From Paraglaciecola arctica BSs20135 (GTDB lineage Bacteria > Pseudomonadota > Gammaproteobacteria > Enterobacterales > Alteromonadaceae), in contig NZ_BAEO01000025.1 in assembly GCF_000314995.1 (NCBI RefSeq), forward strand, positions 31,124 to 95,123: a stretch of 64,000 nucleotides of DNA, in the 5' to 3' direction. The notes beneath the pieces are model-generated. The model was not told where the DNA came from. It was given only the letters and a program-made list of their open reading frames with translations, and did not search any database. Below, one piece after another: positions 9,866-18,118 of the stretch. Numbering within the stretch: the stretch's first letter is position 1; each line of letters begins with the position of its first letter. The translations under genes were made by a program, and so were the position numbers.

Positions 9866-10759
9866 ATGAGTTTTTTACCTCAAAAAATACGTGATATTCA
9901 AAATCATCATCTCGACAGTACAATTTGGGACGAGTTTGAGTTTCGCGATGACGACATCATCATCGCAACTTACGCTAAATCCGGAACAACCTGGATGCAG
10001 CAAATAGTAAGTCAGTTAATCTTCAATGGTGAAGAAGGCTTACCCGTTTCAGAAATGAGTCCTTGGGTCGACTTGCGGATCCCACCTAAGGAAGTAAAGC
10101 TTCCAATAATTGAGCAACAAACACATCGCAGATTTCTCAAAACACATCTGCCAATAGATGCCCTTGTGTTCTCGGAAAAAGCAAAATATATCTACGTAGT
10201 TCGCGATGGTCGTGATGTTGTTTGGTCACTTTACAATCACCACACCAATGCCAACAACGTTTGGTACGATGCGCTAAACAACACGCCGGGGCGAGTTGGG
10301 CCAGAAATTGGTCAACCAGATAGTGATCCATTGGTGTATTTTGAGAATTGGCTAGTTAACGATGGAGCACCATTTTGGTCCTACTGGGAAAATGTCCGAA
10401 CATGGTGGGAAGCAAGAAATTTACCAAACGTAATGCTGATGCACTTCGCTGATCTCAAAGCCGATATTGAAGGCCAAATTCGTAAAATAGCTGACTTTTT
10501 GGATATTCAAATCAATGAAGACACAATCGGCGATATAGTGAAACATTGTTCCTTTGATTATATGAAGGCCCATGCAGACCAATCCGCACCGCTGGGCGGG
10601 GCTTTTTGGGACGGCGGCGCTAAGACCTTTATCCACAAAGGACTAAACGGACGATGGAAAAAAGATATGCCAAAACATTTGAGTGAGCAGTACGAACAGG
10701 CCGCGTTATCGCAACTTGGTAGTGGTTGTTCTACTTGGCTAAAAACTGGAAGTTTATGA
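9866..10759 (+). CDS. PAPS-dependent sulfotransferase, cytosolic SULT-like (Sulfotransfer_1)
   Basis: 297 residues, the usual size for soluble sulfotransferases that move sulfate from PAPS to a hydroxyl or amine. The 5'-phosphosulfate loop YAKSGTTW is at residues 36-43. KTHLP at 92-96 contains the likely catalytic His94. The 3'-phosphate motif VVRDGRDVVWSL is at 111-122. KGLNGRWKKDM near the C terminus corresponds to the RKGxxGDWK PAPS signature, with Asp replaced by Arg. No signal peptide, so cytoplasmic. Shine-Dalgarno AAGGAAA. The acceptor is unknown and no glycan or lipid biosynthesis gene is adjacent. PAPS could come from the cysD-C-Q-N operon at 27.6-31.3 kb. Confidence 0.88.
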   Translation: MSFLPQKIRDIQNHHLDSTIWDEFEFRDDDIIIATYAKSGTTWMQQIVSQLIFNGEEGLPVSEMSPWVDLRIPPKEVKLPIIEQQTHRRFLKTHLPIDALVFSEKAKYIYVVRDGRDVVWSLYNHHTNANNVWYDALNNTPGRVGPEIGQPDSDPLVYFENWLVNDGAPFWSYWENVRTWWEARNLPNVMLMHFADLKADIEGQIRKIADFLDIQINEDTIGDIVKHCSFDYMKAHADQSAPLGGAFWDGGAKTFIHKGLNGRWKKDMPKHLSEQYEQAALSQLGSGCSTWLKTGSL

Positions 10760-10803
10760 CTACAAGGAGGATTACCAGATTTAAAACCGCCAAAAGTTGC
10801 TTT

Positions 10804-10829
10804 GCCTAGACTGTAGTGAAAGTCTAGGC
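10804..10829 (+). terminator. Hairpin between convergent sulfotransferase and peptidase genes
   Basis: GCCTAGACT pairs perfectly with AGTCTAGGC over an 8-base loop. A weak T tract (GTTTTTG) follows on the plus strand after a few bases. Located 45 bp after the sulfotransferase stop and just before the end of the opposing gene. A plausible but not classical terminator. Confidence 0.45.
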
Positions 10830-10863
10830 TAATGCAGTTTTTGTATCCTGCGTCACTCAATAA

Positions 10864-12075
10864 TTAACCAAATGGATTGTCAATGTTATGACTAGGTTGG
10901 GTAAACCATCGCGGACCTTGCTCTGTTATATAAAAGTGATCTTCCAGTCTTACCCCAAATTCTCCAGGTATGCAGATCATGGGTTCATTGCTAAAGCACA
11001 TACCTGCTTCTAAGGGCTGTAAATTTCCGCCTACTAAATATGGCCACTCATGGATGTCCATGCCGATACCATGCCCTGTTCTGTGGGGTAGGCCGGGAAT
11101 GGCATAACCAGGGCCGAGGCCATTAGCTTCGAGAGATTGGCGAGCTGCGTTGTCCACGTCCTCACAAGTCACTCCTAACTGTGCTGCGTTAAACGCTGCA
11201 GCTTGTGCTTGTTTCTCATATTGCCAAACTTCACGTTGACGTTGACTTGCTTGGCCGTAAACATAAGTACGAGTAATGTCTGAAGTGTAGCCTTGTAGTT
11301 TACAGCCAGTGTCTACCAGTACCATGTCGCCGTCTTGCAGCAGTTGAGGATTTTTAACTCCGTGTGGGTAAGCGGTAGCTTCGCCAAACAGTACTATGCA
11401 GAAGTACGAGCCGGATGCGCCAACTTTTTGATGGGCTTGGTTGATAAATTGTGCAACTTCTAGCGTGCTTATTCCAGCATATAGGATGCTAGCAACAGCT
11501 TTATGCACCTCCAATGTCATGTCCATAGCGCGCTGGATCAGTGTCAACTCATGAGGCGATTTAGTCATGCGGCAATGGGCTGTGACGGCTTTGCCGTTTA
11601 CTATGGTATGGCCACTTTGCAGTTGATTAATACCGTCAAAGATAAAAAATGGCGAGCTTTCATCCATGGCAATTTTCGCGTGAGTTGTTATTTGTAGCTG
11701 TGCTAAAACCTTAATGAACAATTCATAGGGGCATTCATGCTCATGCCAACCATGTACGGGCCCAGTAACTGACATATACTCTTGTAAAGTGGCAATTTCA
11801 AATATTGGTACTAAGTATTGCACCTCTCCATAAGCGGGTAATATCGCGCCTACTAATCTTTCGCTGGCGCCCCAATGGGTGCCCGTAAAATATGCCAAAT
11901 TAGTGCCTGCGTTTAGGTAGATTGCGGCAATTTCATGCTGCTGCATATAGGTTTGTGCCTTGACTAACCTAGCGCGGTATTCTGCTTCTTCAATGGCTGA
12001 CACATCAGCAGTCATATTGTGTAATGAGTCCAGAGCTTGTTGCGGTGTTTTACCACCTATAACGTGAGTATTCAT
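10864..12075 (-). CDS. M24 family metallopeptidase (Xaa-Pro peptidase/creatinase fold)
   Basis: 403 residues: an N-terminal creatinase-type domain followed by the pita-bread catalytic domain. All five dinuclear metal ligands are present: Asp255 (VDTGCKL), Asp266 (TSDITRTYVYG), His335 (HRTGHGIGM), Glu364 (FSNEPM) and Glu378 (VRLEDH). Such enzymes cleave bonds next to proline in short peptides. It lies 35 bp downstream of the FAD dehydrogenase gene on the same strand, so it belongs to the hydroxyproline operon. Inferred role: release of (hydroxy)proline from dipeptides. No signal peptide, hence cytoplasmic. Shine-Dalgarno AAGGTAA. Confidence 0.85.
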   Translation of the reverse strand: MNTHVIGGKTPQQALDSLHNMTADVSAIEEAEYRARLVKAQTYMQQHEIAAIYLNAGTNLAYFTGTHWGASERLVGAILPAYGEVQYLVPIFEIATLQEYMSVTGPVHGWHEHECPYELFIKVLAQLQITTHAKIAMDESSPFFIFDGINQLQSGHTIVNGKAVTAHCRMTKSPHELTLIQRAMDMTLEVHKAVASILYAGISTLEVAQFINQAHQKVGASGSYFCIVLFGEATAYPHGVKNPQLLQDGDMVLVDTGCKLQGYTSDITRTYVYGQASQRQREVWQYEKQAQAAAFNAAQLGVTCEDVDNAARQSLEANGLGPGYAIPGLPHRTGHGIGMDIHEWPYLVGGNLQPLEAGMCFSNEPMICIPGEFGVRLEDHFYITEQGPRWFTQPSHNIDNPFG

Positions 12076-12110
12076 ATTTTATTACCTTGAAATGTAAGTA
12101 GTACCTGTGC

Positions 12111-13373
12111 CTAATTAAAACGGCTGATACTAAAGGGACTTAAGTCGATGCTAGTGGACTCGCCTGCTAATTGCTGGGCGATCAACTTGCCAGTGATTGC
12201 CGCTTGGGTCAGGCCTAGGTGTTGATGGCCAAAGGCAAAATACAGATGTTTATGCCGTGGAGCTTCGCCTAAAACAGGCAGAGAATCAGGCAGAGAAGGG
12301 CGACAACCCATCCACCGTATTGGATCCTTGCCCACGCTTAAACCACTGTCTGGCAGTAATTTTTGAGCCTGGGCGAGCAAGGAGTCGGCTCGGCGAGGAT
12401 CCATTGGCGCATCTAGGCCGGCAAATTCCACCGTACCGGCCAAGCGCAAACCACTTTGCATTGGGGTCATAATAAACTTTCGTTCCGCCGAGGCTACGGG
12501 GCGGCTAAGAGTATCTAGATTGCTTAGCATCAAATGGTAGCCGCGCTCTGTGTCTAAGGGCAGCTTATATTTCAGGGGCGTGAGTAGTGCCTTGGACCAG
12601 GCGCCAGTGGCGATTATGACTTTGGCATAGTTGTAACAACCTCGCCGTTGTTGTAATTCCACCCCACTAACATGAGGATTAATGAGCTCAACCTGGTCCT
12701 TTACTAAAGTGCCGCCTCGCATAAAAAAGTACTCGGCAAGGCGCTGGCAAAATTGCTCTGGATCGATAGTGTGAGCTACATCCTCAAAGTAAAAAGATGA
12801 GCTCACCTGTTTACATAATTTTGGTTCAAGAGCCAAGGTTTGTTGGTTATCCAACCACTGAAGGTTGACCCCTTCAGCCTTAAAGGCTTCATATTGTTGT
12901 TGGATCTGTTTTCGCTTTGTGCGTTCAAAGGTTAATAAGCTGCCATGTTTGAGCAGCATATTTTGCAAACCAGCTGCCTTTAAAAGTGGATGGTAGGCGT
13001 CAAGAGCCGCGGCATTTAATAGTTTTAAGGCGGCTTTGTGGGCATCGAATTTACCGTTACGCATGTTTAATACAAAACGACTGAACCAGGGCAGGGCTTT
13101 GATTAAATAAGTTGGGCGGATCTTAAAGGGGCCGCTTGGATCCAGTAACATCTTCGGCAGTTGCGGCAACAGGTTTTTATCGGCCAAAGGAAAGATCTGC
13201 TCGGTGGCAAAGTGTCCGGCATTGCCTTTGGAACACTGCTGAGCCACGCCATTAGGGTCAATAAGCTCAACATTATAACCCTTTCGCTGCAAATATAAGG
13301 CACAACACACCCCCACAATGCCGGCCCCGATAACCGCAATTTTTTGTCCTGTATTTATCTGTGACAATGTCAT
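12111..13373 (-). CDS. FAD-dependent D-amino acid dehydrogenase, likely D-hydroxyproline dehydrogenase
   Basis: 420 residues from the ATG at 13373. A longer frame to 13436 adds 21 residues with no FAD-binding character and runs through the operator palindrome. The Rossmann dinucleotide motif IAVIGAGIVGVCCALYL starts about 12 residues in, followed by an acidic strand end (VELID). The C-terminal DAO signature is present (MGCRPSLPDSLPVLGEAP, FAFGHQHLGLTQA). In this cluster the likely reaction is oxidation of cis-4-hydroxy-D-proline, made by the epimerase, to 1-pyrroline-4-hydroxy-2-carboxylate. Divergent from the deaminase gene, with the GntR-type palindrome between them. DadA-like D-alanine dehydrogenase is the alternative reading by similarity alone. 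Confidence 0.82.
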   Translation of the reverse strand: MTLSQINTGQKIAVIGAGIVGVCCALYLQRKGYNVELIDPNGVAQQCSKGNAGHFATEQIFPLADKNLLPQLPKMLLDPSGPFKIRPTYLIKALPWFSRFVLNMRNGKFDAHKAALKLLNAAALDAYHPLLKAAGLQNMLLKHGSLLTFERTKRKQIQQQYEAFKAEGVNLQWLDNQQTLALEPKLCKQVSSSFYFEDVAHTIDPEQFCQRLAEYFFMRGGTLVKDQVELINPHVSGVELQQRRGCYNYAKVIIATGAWSKALLTPLKYKLPLDTERGYHLMLSNLDTLSRPVASAERKFIMTPMQSGLRLAGTVEFAGLDAPMDPRRADSLLAQAQKLLPDSGLSVGKDPIRWMGCRPSLPDSLPVLGEAPRHKHLYFAFGHQHLGLTQAAITGKLIAQQLAGESTSIDLSPFSISRFN

Positions 13374-13395
13374 AACCCTAAAATAATATATTGAA

Positions 13396-13409
13396 TATTG
13401 TATACAATA
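13396..13409. promoter_or_regulatory. GntR-type operator palindrome TATTGTATACAATA (site 1)
   Basis: A perfect 14-bp palindrome in the 89-bp gap between the divergent dehydrogenase and deaminase genes. It contains TGTATACA, which fits the GT-N-AC half-sites of FCD-type GntR regulators. The same 14 bases are the core of the palindrome at 18000-18021, upstream of the TonB receptor. Confidence 0.65.
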
Positions 13410-13462
13410 ACTGTTAGGATGCAAACATACAGTCACAATAATTTAACAAAAGAAGAACAACC

Positions 13463-14377
13463 ATGACGATCAATTGGAAAGGGGTTTATCCCGCGGTTAC
13501 CACCCAGTTTAACCCCGACGATTCTATAGACTTCGAATCAACCCAGCGTATGTTGGATAGTCTTATTCAAGAGGGAGTACATGGCATCATAGTCAACGGT
13601 ACTGTAGGTGAAAATTGCTCCCTAACACAACACGAAAAACGGGCGGTGATGCAGTCAGCTAAAGACGTGGTAAATGGCCGTGTGCCATTACTAAGTGGAG
13701 TTGCTGAGACCAGCACAGCTATGGCCATTGAATACTGTAGAGATGCCGAGAAGCAAGGTATAGATGGACTAATGGTGCTGCCGGGTATGGTATATCGTTC
13801 AACCGAGCGCGAGGCTATTAACCATTATCAATTGGTTGCCAGAAGCACCTCATTACCAATCATGATCTACAATAATCCGGTAACTTATGGTGTAGATGTG
13901 TCTATTGAGGCCATGGGGCAACTGGCCAATGAAAAGAATATTGTGGCGATAAAAGAGTCCACCACCGACACTCGTCGCATTACTGAATTACATAACGCCT
14001 TTGAAGAACGTTTTGCAGTGTTTTGTGGGGTGGATGACATCGCTCTGGAGAGCCTTATGTTGGGAGCAATTGGGTGGATTTCGGGGTTAACCAACGTTTT
14101 CCCTCGTGAGTCAGTCGCTATATATAATTTAGCTAAGCAAGGTCGTTATCAAGAAGCATTGCAAATCTGGCGTTGGTTTTTACCGCTGTTACGTCTGGAT
14201 ACCATCCCTACACTAGTGCAATGTATTAAGTATGCCGAGCAATTATCTGGTCGTGGCAGTGAGAAAGTACGTGCACCTAGAATGATGTTAACTGACGCAG
14301 AAAAGCAAGGGGTACGCAGCTTATACGAGCAGGCATGTGCTACTCGAATCGATCTCAACAAATATAATCTGGATTGA
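13463..14377 (+). CDS. DHDPS/NAL-family enzyme, likely 1-pyrroline-4-hydroxy-2-carboxylate deaminase
   Basis: 304 residues, a complete class I aldolase-type barrel. The Schiff-base lysine is Lys164 (VAIKEST) and the conserved tyrosine is Tyr136 (IMIYNNP). The ligand loop is GTVGEN at 46-51. Taken alone it could be a dihydrodipicolinate synthase or N-acetylneuraminate lyase homologue. The neighbours (epimerase 5 bp downstream, D-amino-acid dehydrogenase divergent, semialdehyde dehydrogenase in the operon) point to the hydroxyproline pathway step EC 3.5.4.22, which yields 2-oxoglutarate semialdehyde and ammonia. First gene of the plus-strand operon, controlled from the palindrome at 13396. Confidence 0.85.
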   Translation: MTINWKGVYPAVTTQFNPDDSIDFESTQRMLDSLIQEGVHGIIVNGTVGENCSLTQHEKRAVMQSAKDVVNGRVPLLSGVAETSTAMAIEYCRDAEKQGIDGLMVLPGMVYRSTEREAINHYQLVARSTSLPIMIYNNPVTYGVDVSIEAMGQLANEKNIVAIKESTTDTRRITELHNAFEERFAVFCGVDDIALESLMLGAIGWISGLTNVFPRESVAIYNLAKQGRYQEALQIWRWFLPLLRLDTIPTLVQCIKYAEQLSGRGSEKVRAPRMMLTDAEKQGVRSLYEQACATRIDLNKYNLD

Positions 14378-14381
14378 AGCC

Positions 14382-15383
14382 ATGCTCAGAGGCACTTTTT
14401 TTTGCATTGATGCCCACACTTGTGGCAATCCCGTCAGGCTGATAACTAGTGGACACCCTGTACTGCAGGGCAATAACATGAGTGAAAAACGTCAGGATTT
14501 TTTGCTACATCATGATTGGATCCGCAAAGCCTTGATGTTTGAACCTCGTGGCCATGACATGATGTCGGGGGCGTTTTTATACCCACCCATTGATGCAGCG
14601 GCTGACGGGGCAATATTGTTTGTAGAAACCTCAGGTTGTTTACCCATGTGTGGTCACGGCACTATTGGTGTTGTTACAGCGGCTTTGGAAGCGGGGTTTA
14701 TACACCCCAAACGTCCTGGCTCTCTATTGTTGGACGTGCCTGCTGGGCAAATTAAAATCGACTATGTTATGGAGCAGGGCAAGGTGTTGTGGGTGAAAAT
14801 CTATAACGTGGCTTCCTATCTGGCATATGAAGATATTATCGTAACTGTACCAGGCTTAGGTGAACTACAAGTGGATATTGCCTATGGCGGCAATTTTTAC
14901 ATTATTGTTGAGCCCCAGATCAACTTCCCTGGAATACAGCACTGGTCTGCAGCGCAAATACTTCATTACAGCCCCCTGGTTCGCTCCTTGATTAATGAGA
15001 AAGTTGAGCCTATTCATCCGCAAGATCCTACCGTCAGGGGGGCTTCTCATTTGTTATGGACGGGCAGTGCTAAAAATGCGGATTCAGATGGGGCCAACGC
15101 CGTATTTTATGGTGACAAAGCAATAGACCGTTCACCTTGCGGTACCGGCACCAGTGCCAGAATGGCGCAATTGTTTGCCAAAGGGCAGTTGGCTTTACAA
15201 CAAGACTTTGTCAATGAGAGTTACATAGGCAGTCAGTTTGTTGGACGAGCCGAGTCGGTCTGTCAAGTGGGCAATATAAGCGGTATTTTACCCAGCATTA
15301 AAGGTTGGGCCAGAGTAACCGGGCAAAACTGCATAAGGGTCGATGATGACGACCCTTATGCTTTCGGATTTCAAGTGATATAG
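14382..15383 (+). CDS. 4-hydroxyproline 2-epimerase (proline racemase family)
   Basis: 333 residues from the ATG at 14382. An upstream in-frame start at 14337 would overlap the previous gene and add unrelated residues. Both catalytic cysteines are present: Cys90 in MCGHGTIG and Cys253 in SPCGTGTSA. Hydroxyproline epimerases and proline racemases share this pair, while trans-3-hydroxyproline dehydratases carry Thr at the second position, so an epimerase or racemase is indicated. Its place among deaminase, D-amino-acid dehydrogenase and semialdehyde dehydrogenase genes favours trans-4-hydroxy-L-proline to cis-4-hydroxy-D-proline, the first pathway step. Gaps of 4 and 8 bp to its neighbours indicate one transcript. 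Confidence 0.88.
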   Translation: MLRGTFFCIDAHTCGNPVRLITSGHPVLQGNNMSEKRQDFLLHHDWIRKALMFEPRGHDMMSGAFLYPPIDAAADGAILFVETSGCLPMCGHGTIGVVTAALEAGFIHPKRPGSLLLDVPAGQIKIDYVMEQGKVLWVKIYNVASYLAYEDIIVTVPGLGELQVDIAYGGNFYIIVEPQINFPGIQHWSAAQILHYSPLVRSLINEKVEPIHPQDPTVRGASHLLWTGSAKNADSDGANAVFYGDKAIDRSPCGTGTSARMAQLFAKGQLALQQDFVNESYIGSQFVGRAESVCQVGNISGILPSIKGWARVTGQNCIRVDDDDPYAFGFQVI

Positions 15384-15391
15384 GATACTTT

Positions 15392-16900
15392 ATGCATAAT
15401 TCAGGTAAAAGTTTGGTCGCAGGACAGTGGCTTGGTGGTGACGAACAAGGGTGTTTCTATAGTTTTTTTCCTGCTTCAAATGGGTTAGGGGACCAGCCTA
15501 TATACGCGGTTACACCGGCACAAGTGACCGCGGCAGGCGAGGCTGCAGACGAGGCCTTTAAACAGTATCGGCAAACCAGCGCCAAACAGCGGGCTGAGTT
15601 TCTCGTATGTATCGGCGAACAAATAATGGAGCTGGGTGATGAGTTATTAAATGTTACTCACCTAGAGACAGGTTTGCCAATGGCGCGTTTACAAGGGGAA
15701 AGAAGCCGTACCGTAAACCAGTTAAAAGCTTTCGCCGATGGTCTATTGAAACCTTTATATGAGCCAATTGAAGAGTCTGCGCAGCCAGAGCGTTTACCCC
15801 TGCCTAAACCGGCAACTCGTTTGAGTTCTCTACCTCTTGGACCTGTTGCGGTGTTTGGTGCATCCAATTTTCCCTATGCCTTTTCAACACTAGGAGGGGA
15901 TACCGCCTCAGCTCTGTCAGCTGGTTGTCCGGTGATTGTCAAAGGCCATCCAGCCCACCCACTTACCAGTGAGATGATGGCTATGGCCATGGAAAAGGCG
16001 ATTAAACTCTGTCACATGCCAGTTGCTGTGTTTTCCTTGTTGCAAAGTAACAATCCCTCTATAAGCCATGCGTTAGTTGGCCATCCACTCGTAAAGGCCG
16101 TAGGTTTTACCGGCTCTTATCAAGTGGCCTCACAACTACAACAGACCATCTATCAGCGCGAAGAAGTGATCCCTTTTTATGGGGAGTTAGGCAGTATAAA
16201 CCCACAAATTGTGCTGCCAGAAAAGGTTCAACAAGATGGGCCTGAACTGGCACAGCAATTATGTCAGGCTCTATTAATGGGCAATGGACAGTTTTGTACC
16301 AGTCCGGGCCTGTGGATAGTACCTTCTCCTGGCACTGAGTTTGTTCATAGCGCACGGGACTTTTTACAACAACAAGGTTCAGATTCAGTGTTAACTCCAG
16401 GCATAGCTAATAGTTATGTCTGCGCCGTGGAGGCTTTGGCGATCAATTCACACCTTAAAGATTTGGCCAGCAGCAAGGTGCAACAGGACTTCCATGTACC
16501 GGCCCGGCTGTTTCAGCTTAATGCTGCAGATTTTATTAAAAATAAGCAGTTGCATCAGGAAATTTTTGGACCTTGTGCTCTGATTGTCACCTATGATGAT
16601 CAAAACGAACTGCTAAGTTTGGTGAATTCCTTAAGTGGTCAGCTTACCGCCAGTATTCATGGCACAAACTCTGAGTTGGCAAGCGCTGCAGAATTGGTCG
16701 AGAATTTACGATATAAAGTGGGCCGTTTGATTTTTAATCAGATGCCAACGGGTGTTGAGGTGTGTGCCTCAATGAATCACGGTGGGCCTTATCCTGCATC
16801 GACAGATGTACGTTCCACTTCTGTAGGTCTGATGGCCATGCAACGTTTCCTTCGACCTATTTGTTATCAAAATTTGCCCGTAGAGCTGTCTGATATTTAA
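15392..16900 (+). CDS. Aldehyde dehydrogenase, likely 2-oxoglutarate semialdehyde dehydrogenase
   Basis: 502 residues with complete ALDH active-site elements: Asn159 (FGASNFPYAF), cofactor-lysine region VIVKGHP (Lys184), Glu265 (YGELGSINP) and nucleophile Cys302 (GNGQFCTSPG). Inferred reaction: NAD(P)-dependent oxidation of 2-oxoglutarate semialdehyde to 2-oxoglutarate (EC 1.2.1.26), the last step of hydroxyproline catabolism before the TCA cycle. It starts 8 bp after the epimerase gene and closes the three-gene plus-strand operon. The same enzyme class also serves pentose and glucarate routes, but the context decides here. Confidence 0.87.
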   Translation: MHNSGKSLVAGQWLGGDEQGCFYSFFPASNGLGDQPIYAVTPAQVTAAGEAADEAFKQYRQTSAKQRAEFLVCIGEQIMELGDELLNVTHLETGLPMARLQGERSRTVNQLKAFADGLLKPLYEPIEESAQPERLPLPKPATRLSSLPLGPVAVFGASNFPYAFSTLGGDTASALSAGCPVIVKGHPAHPLTSEMMAMAMEKAIKLCHMPVAVFSLLQSNNPSISHALVGHPLVKAVGFTGSYQVASQLQQTIYQREEVIPFYGELGSINPQIVLPEKVQQDGPELAQQLCQALLMGNGQFCTSPGLWIVPSPGTEFVHSARDFLQQQGSDSVLTPGIANSYVCAVEALAINSHLKDLASSKVQQDFHVPARLFQLNAADFIKNKQLHQEIFGPCALIVTYDDQNELLSLVNSLSGQLTASIHGTNSELASAAELVENLRYKVGRLIFNQMPTGVEVCASMNHGGPYPASTDVRSTSVGLMAMQRFLRPICYQNLPVELSDI

Positions 16901-16944
16901 GAAAAAGAATAGAGAAGCTTCTTAGTCATTAATCCCTAGTTGAT

Positions 16945-16971
16945 ACTGCTTATTATTGATAAATAAGCAGT
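16945..16971 (+). terminator. Hairpin after the hydroxyproline operon
   Basis: ACTGCTTATT pairs perfectly with AATAAGCAGT across a 7-base loop, about 45 bp after the aldehyde dehydrogenase stop, followed by GTTT. The stem is AT-rich and the T tract short, so termination strength is doubtful. Confidence 0.4.
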
Positions 16972-17095
16972 GTTTACCGAATTCGCTAAATAGACCTAGT
17001 CTCAATTAGGGCTAGAGTTGTGCTTGGATAAAGATATAATGCATACAAAATGCAATTTTATAATCAAGAGCACAGCTTTAAATAGGAACGTTTGA

Positions 17096-17773
17096 ATGGC
17101 GATAGTACATAAGACCCGCACCCAATTAGTAGTAGAAGCAATACGTGAAAAAATACTTAGTGGAGAAATAAAAGCGGGTGAAGCGCTGCGACAAGCGGCT
17201 TTGGCAGAAGACTTAAATGTCAGTCGCATCCCAGTGCGCGAAGCCTTGTTACAATTAGAAGCAGAAGGTTTAGTGAATTTTGAGGCTCATAAAGGAGCAA
17301 CTGCATCTGAAGTTTCTTCCAAACAAGTAGATGAAGTGTTTGAATTGCGCGCTCTATTGGAAGCGGAGTTGTTAAAGTATTCTATGAATAACTTAAGCGA
17401 CGCTGATTTTGCAAGGGCTGAGGAAGTGTTGCTCAAACTCAATGCTGCTGTGGAAGCCGGTGATTCAATGGCCACTACTGGCGAGCTCAATACTCAGTTC
17501 CATAATATGCTCTACTGCCGTGCTAATCGGCCGCACACAGCTGACCTAGTTTCTACCCTGAATAAAGTCTCCAATCGTTATGTACGGATGCACATTATGT
17601 TAAGCAGCGGCTTTAAAAGAGCACCTTTTGAGCATGGTGAACTGCTGACCTTGTGTCGGCAGGGAAAAATAAAGCCAGCCTGTGATTTTTTGAAAAAACA
17701 CATACTTGGCGCTAAAGATGATGTGAAAAACTTGTTAATTAAAATGGAAAACGAACAAGCGTTAATCGACTGA
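17096..17773 (+). CDS. GntR family (FCD type) regulator of hydroxyproline catabolism
   Basis: 225 residues. The N-terminal winged helix is at about 8-70 (IREKILSGEIKAGEALRQAALAE, then NVSRIPVREALLQLEAEGLV), and a helical FCD effector domain follows (EVFELRALLEAELL, LNTQFHNMLY). Shine-Dalgarno AGGAACG. Located between the catabolic operon and the TonB receptor. Inference: it binds TTGTATACAA-type palindromes at 13396-13409 and 18000-18021 and responds to hydroxyproline or a pathway intermediate. A degenerate half-match, ATGCATACAA, lies at about 17039-17048 ahead of its own gene and may allow autoregulation. Confidence 0.85.
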   Translation: MAIVHKTRTQLVVEAIREKILSGEIKAGEALRQAALAEDLNVSRIPVREALLQLEAEGLVNFEAHKGATASEVSSKQVDEVFELRALLEAELLKYSMNNLSDADFARAEEVLLKLNAAVEAGDSMATTGELNTQFHNMLYCRANRPHTADLVSTLNKVSNRYVRMHIMLSSGFKRAPFEHGELLTLCRQGKIKPACDFLKKHILGAKDDVKNLLIKMENEQALID

Positions 17774-17856
17774 TATCCTCATTTTCATCTGCTAGCTTCT
17801 GTGCTGGCAGATGCCAAAACACCTGCTTTGCCTATTTTTACTAACATTTAAAAATG

Positions 17857-17900
17857 CATTTTCCTATTAGGCCCCCTACATTTTCCTATTAGGTCCCCTA
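17857..17900. repeat. Two tandem 22-bp units
   Basis: Two head-to-tail units beginning CATTTTCCTATTAGG, at 17857-17878 and 17879-17900, differ at one base (C/T after TTAGG). They lie in the 345-bp gap between the GntR gene and the TonB receptor, about 100 bp before the receptor's operator palindrome. No known motif recognised; could be a second regulator's paired site. Confidence 0.55.
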
Positions 17901-17999
17901 TAGGAGAAATTGTTTCCTTATACGCATAGAGTCAGGAGCGATAGCATATCTTTTGGTAAAACCTTTCCTTTTTCTACGTAGTAAAAACTAACTTATGTT

Positions 18000-18021
18000 A
18001 ATATATTGTATACAATATATT
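18000..18021. promoter_or_regulatory. GntR-type operator palindrome (site 2) before the TonB receptor
   Basis: A perfect 22-bp palindrome whose central 14 bases, TATTGTATACAATA, equal those of site 1 at 13396-13409. It lies about 97 bp upstream of the receptor start codon, in a typical promoter position. It links the transporter to the catabolic operon as one regulon (inference). Confidence 0.65.
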
Positions 18022-18118
18022 GCATATATTATATTTCATGTTCTATTATCTTCATGTGTCGTACAAACAACTAACTATTAATTCTAATTACGGCACTAAA
18101 ACGGGGAAATAAAGAACA

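Noticed and set aside
13374..13436. N-terminal extension of the FAD dehydrogenase
   Set aside because: The extension would cross the operator palindrome and has no sequence character; the ATG at 13373 precedes the FAD-binding motif at the usual distance.
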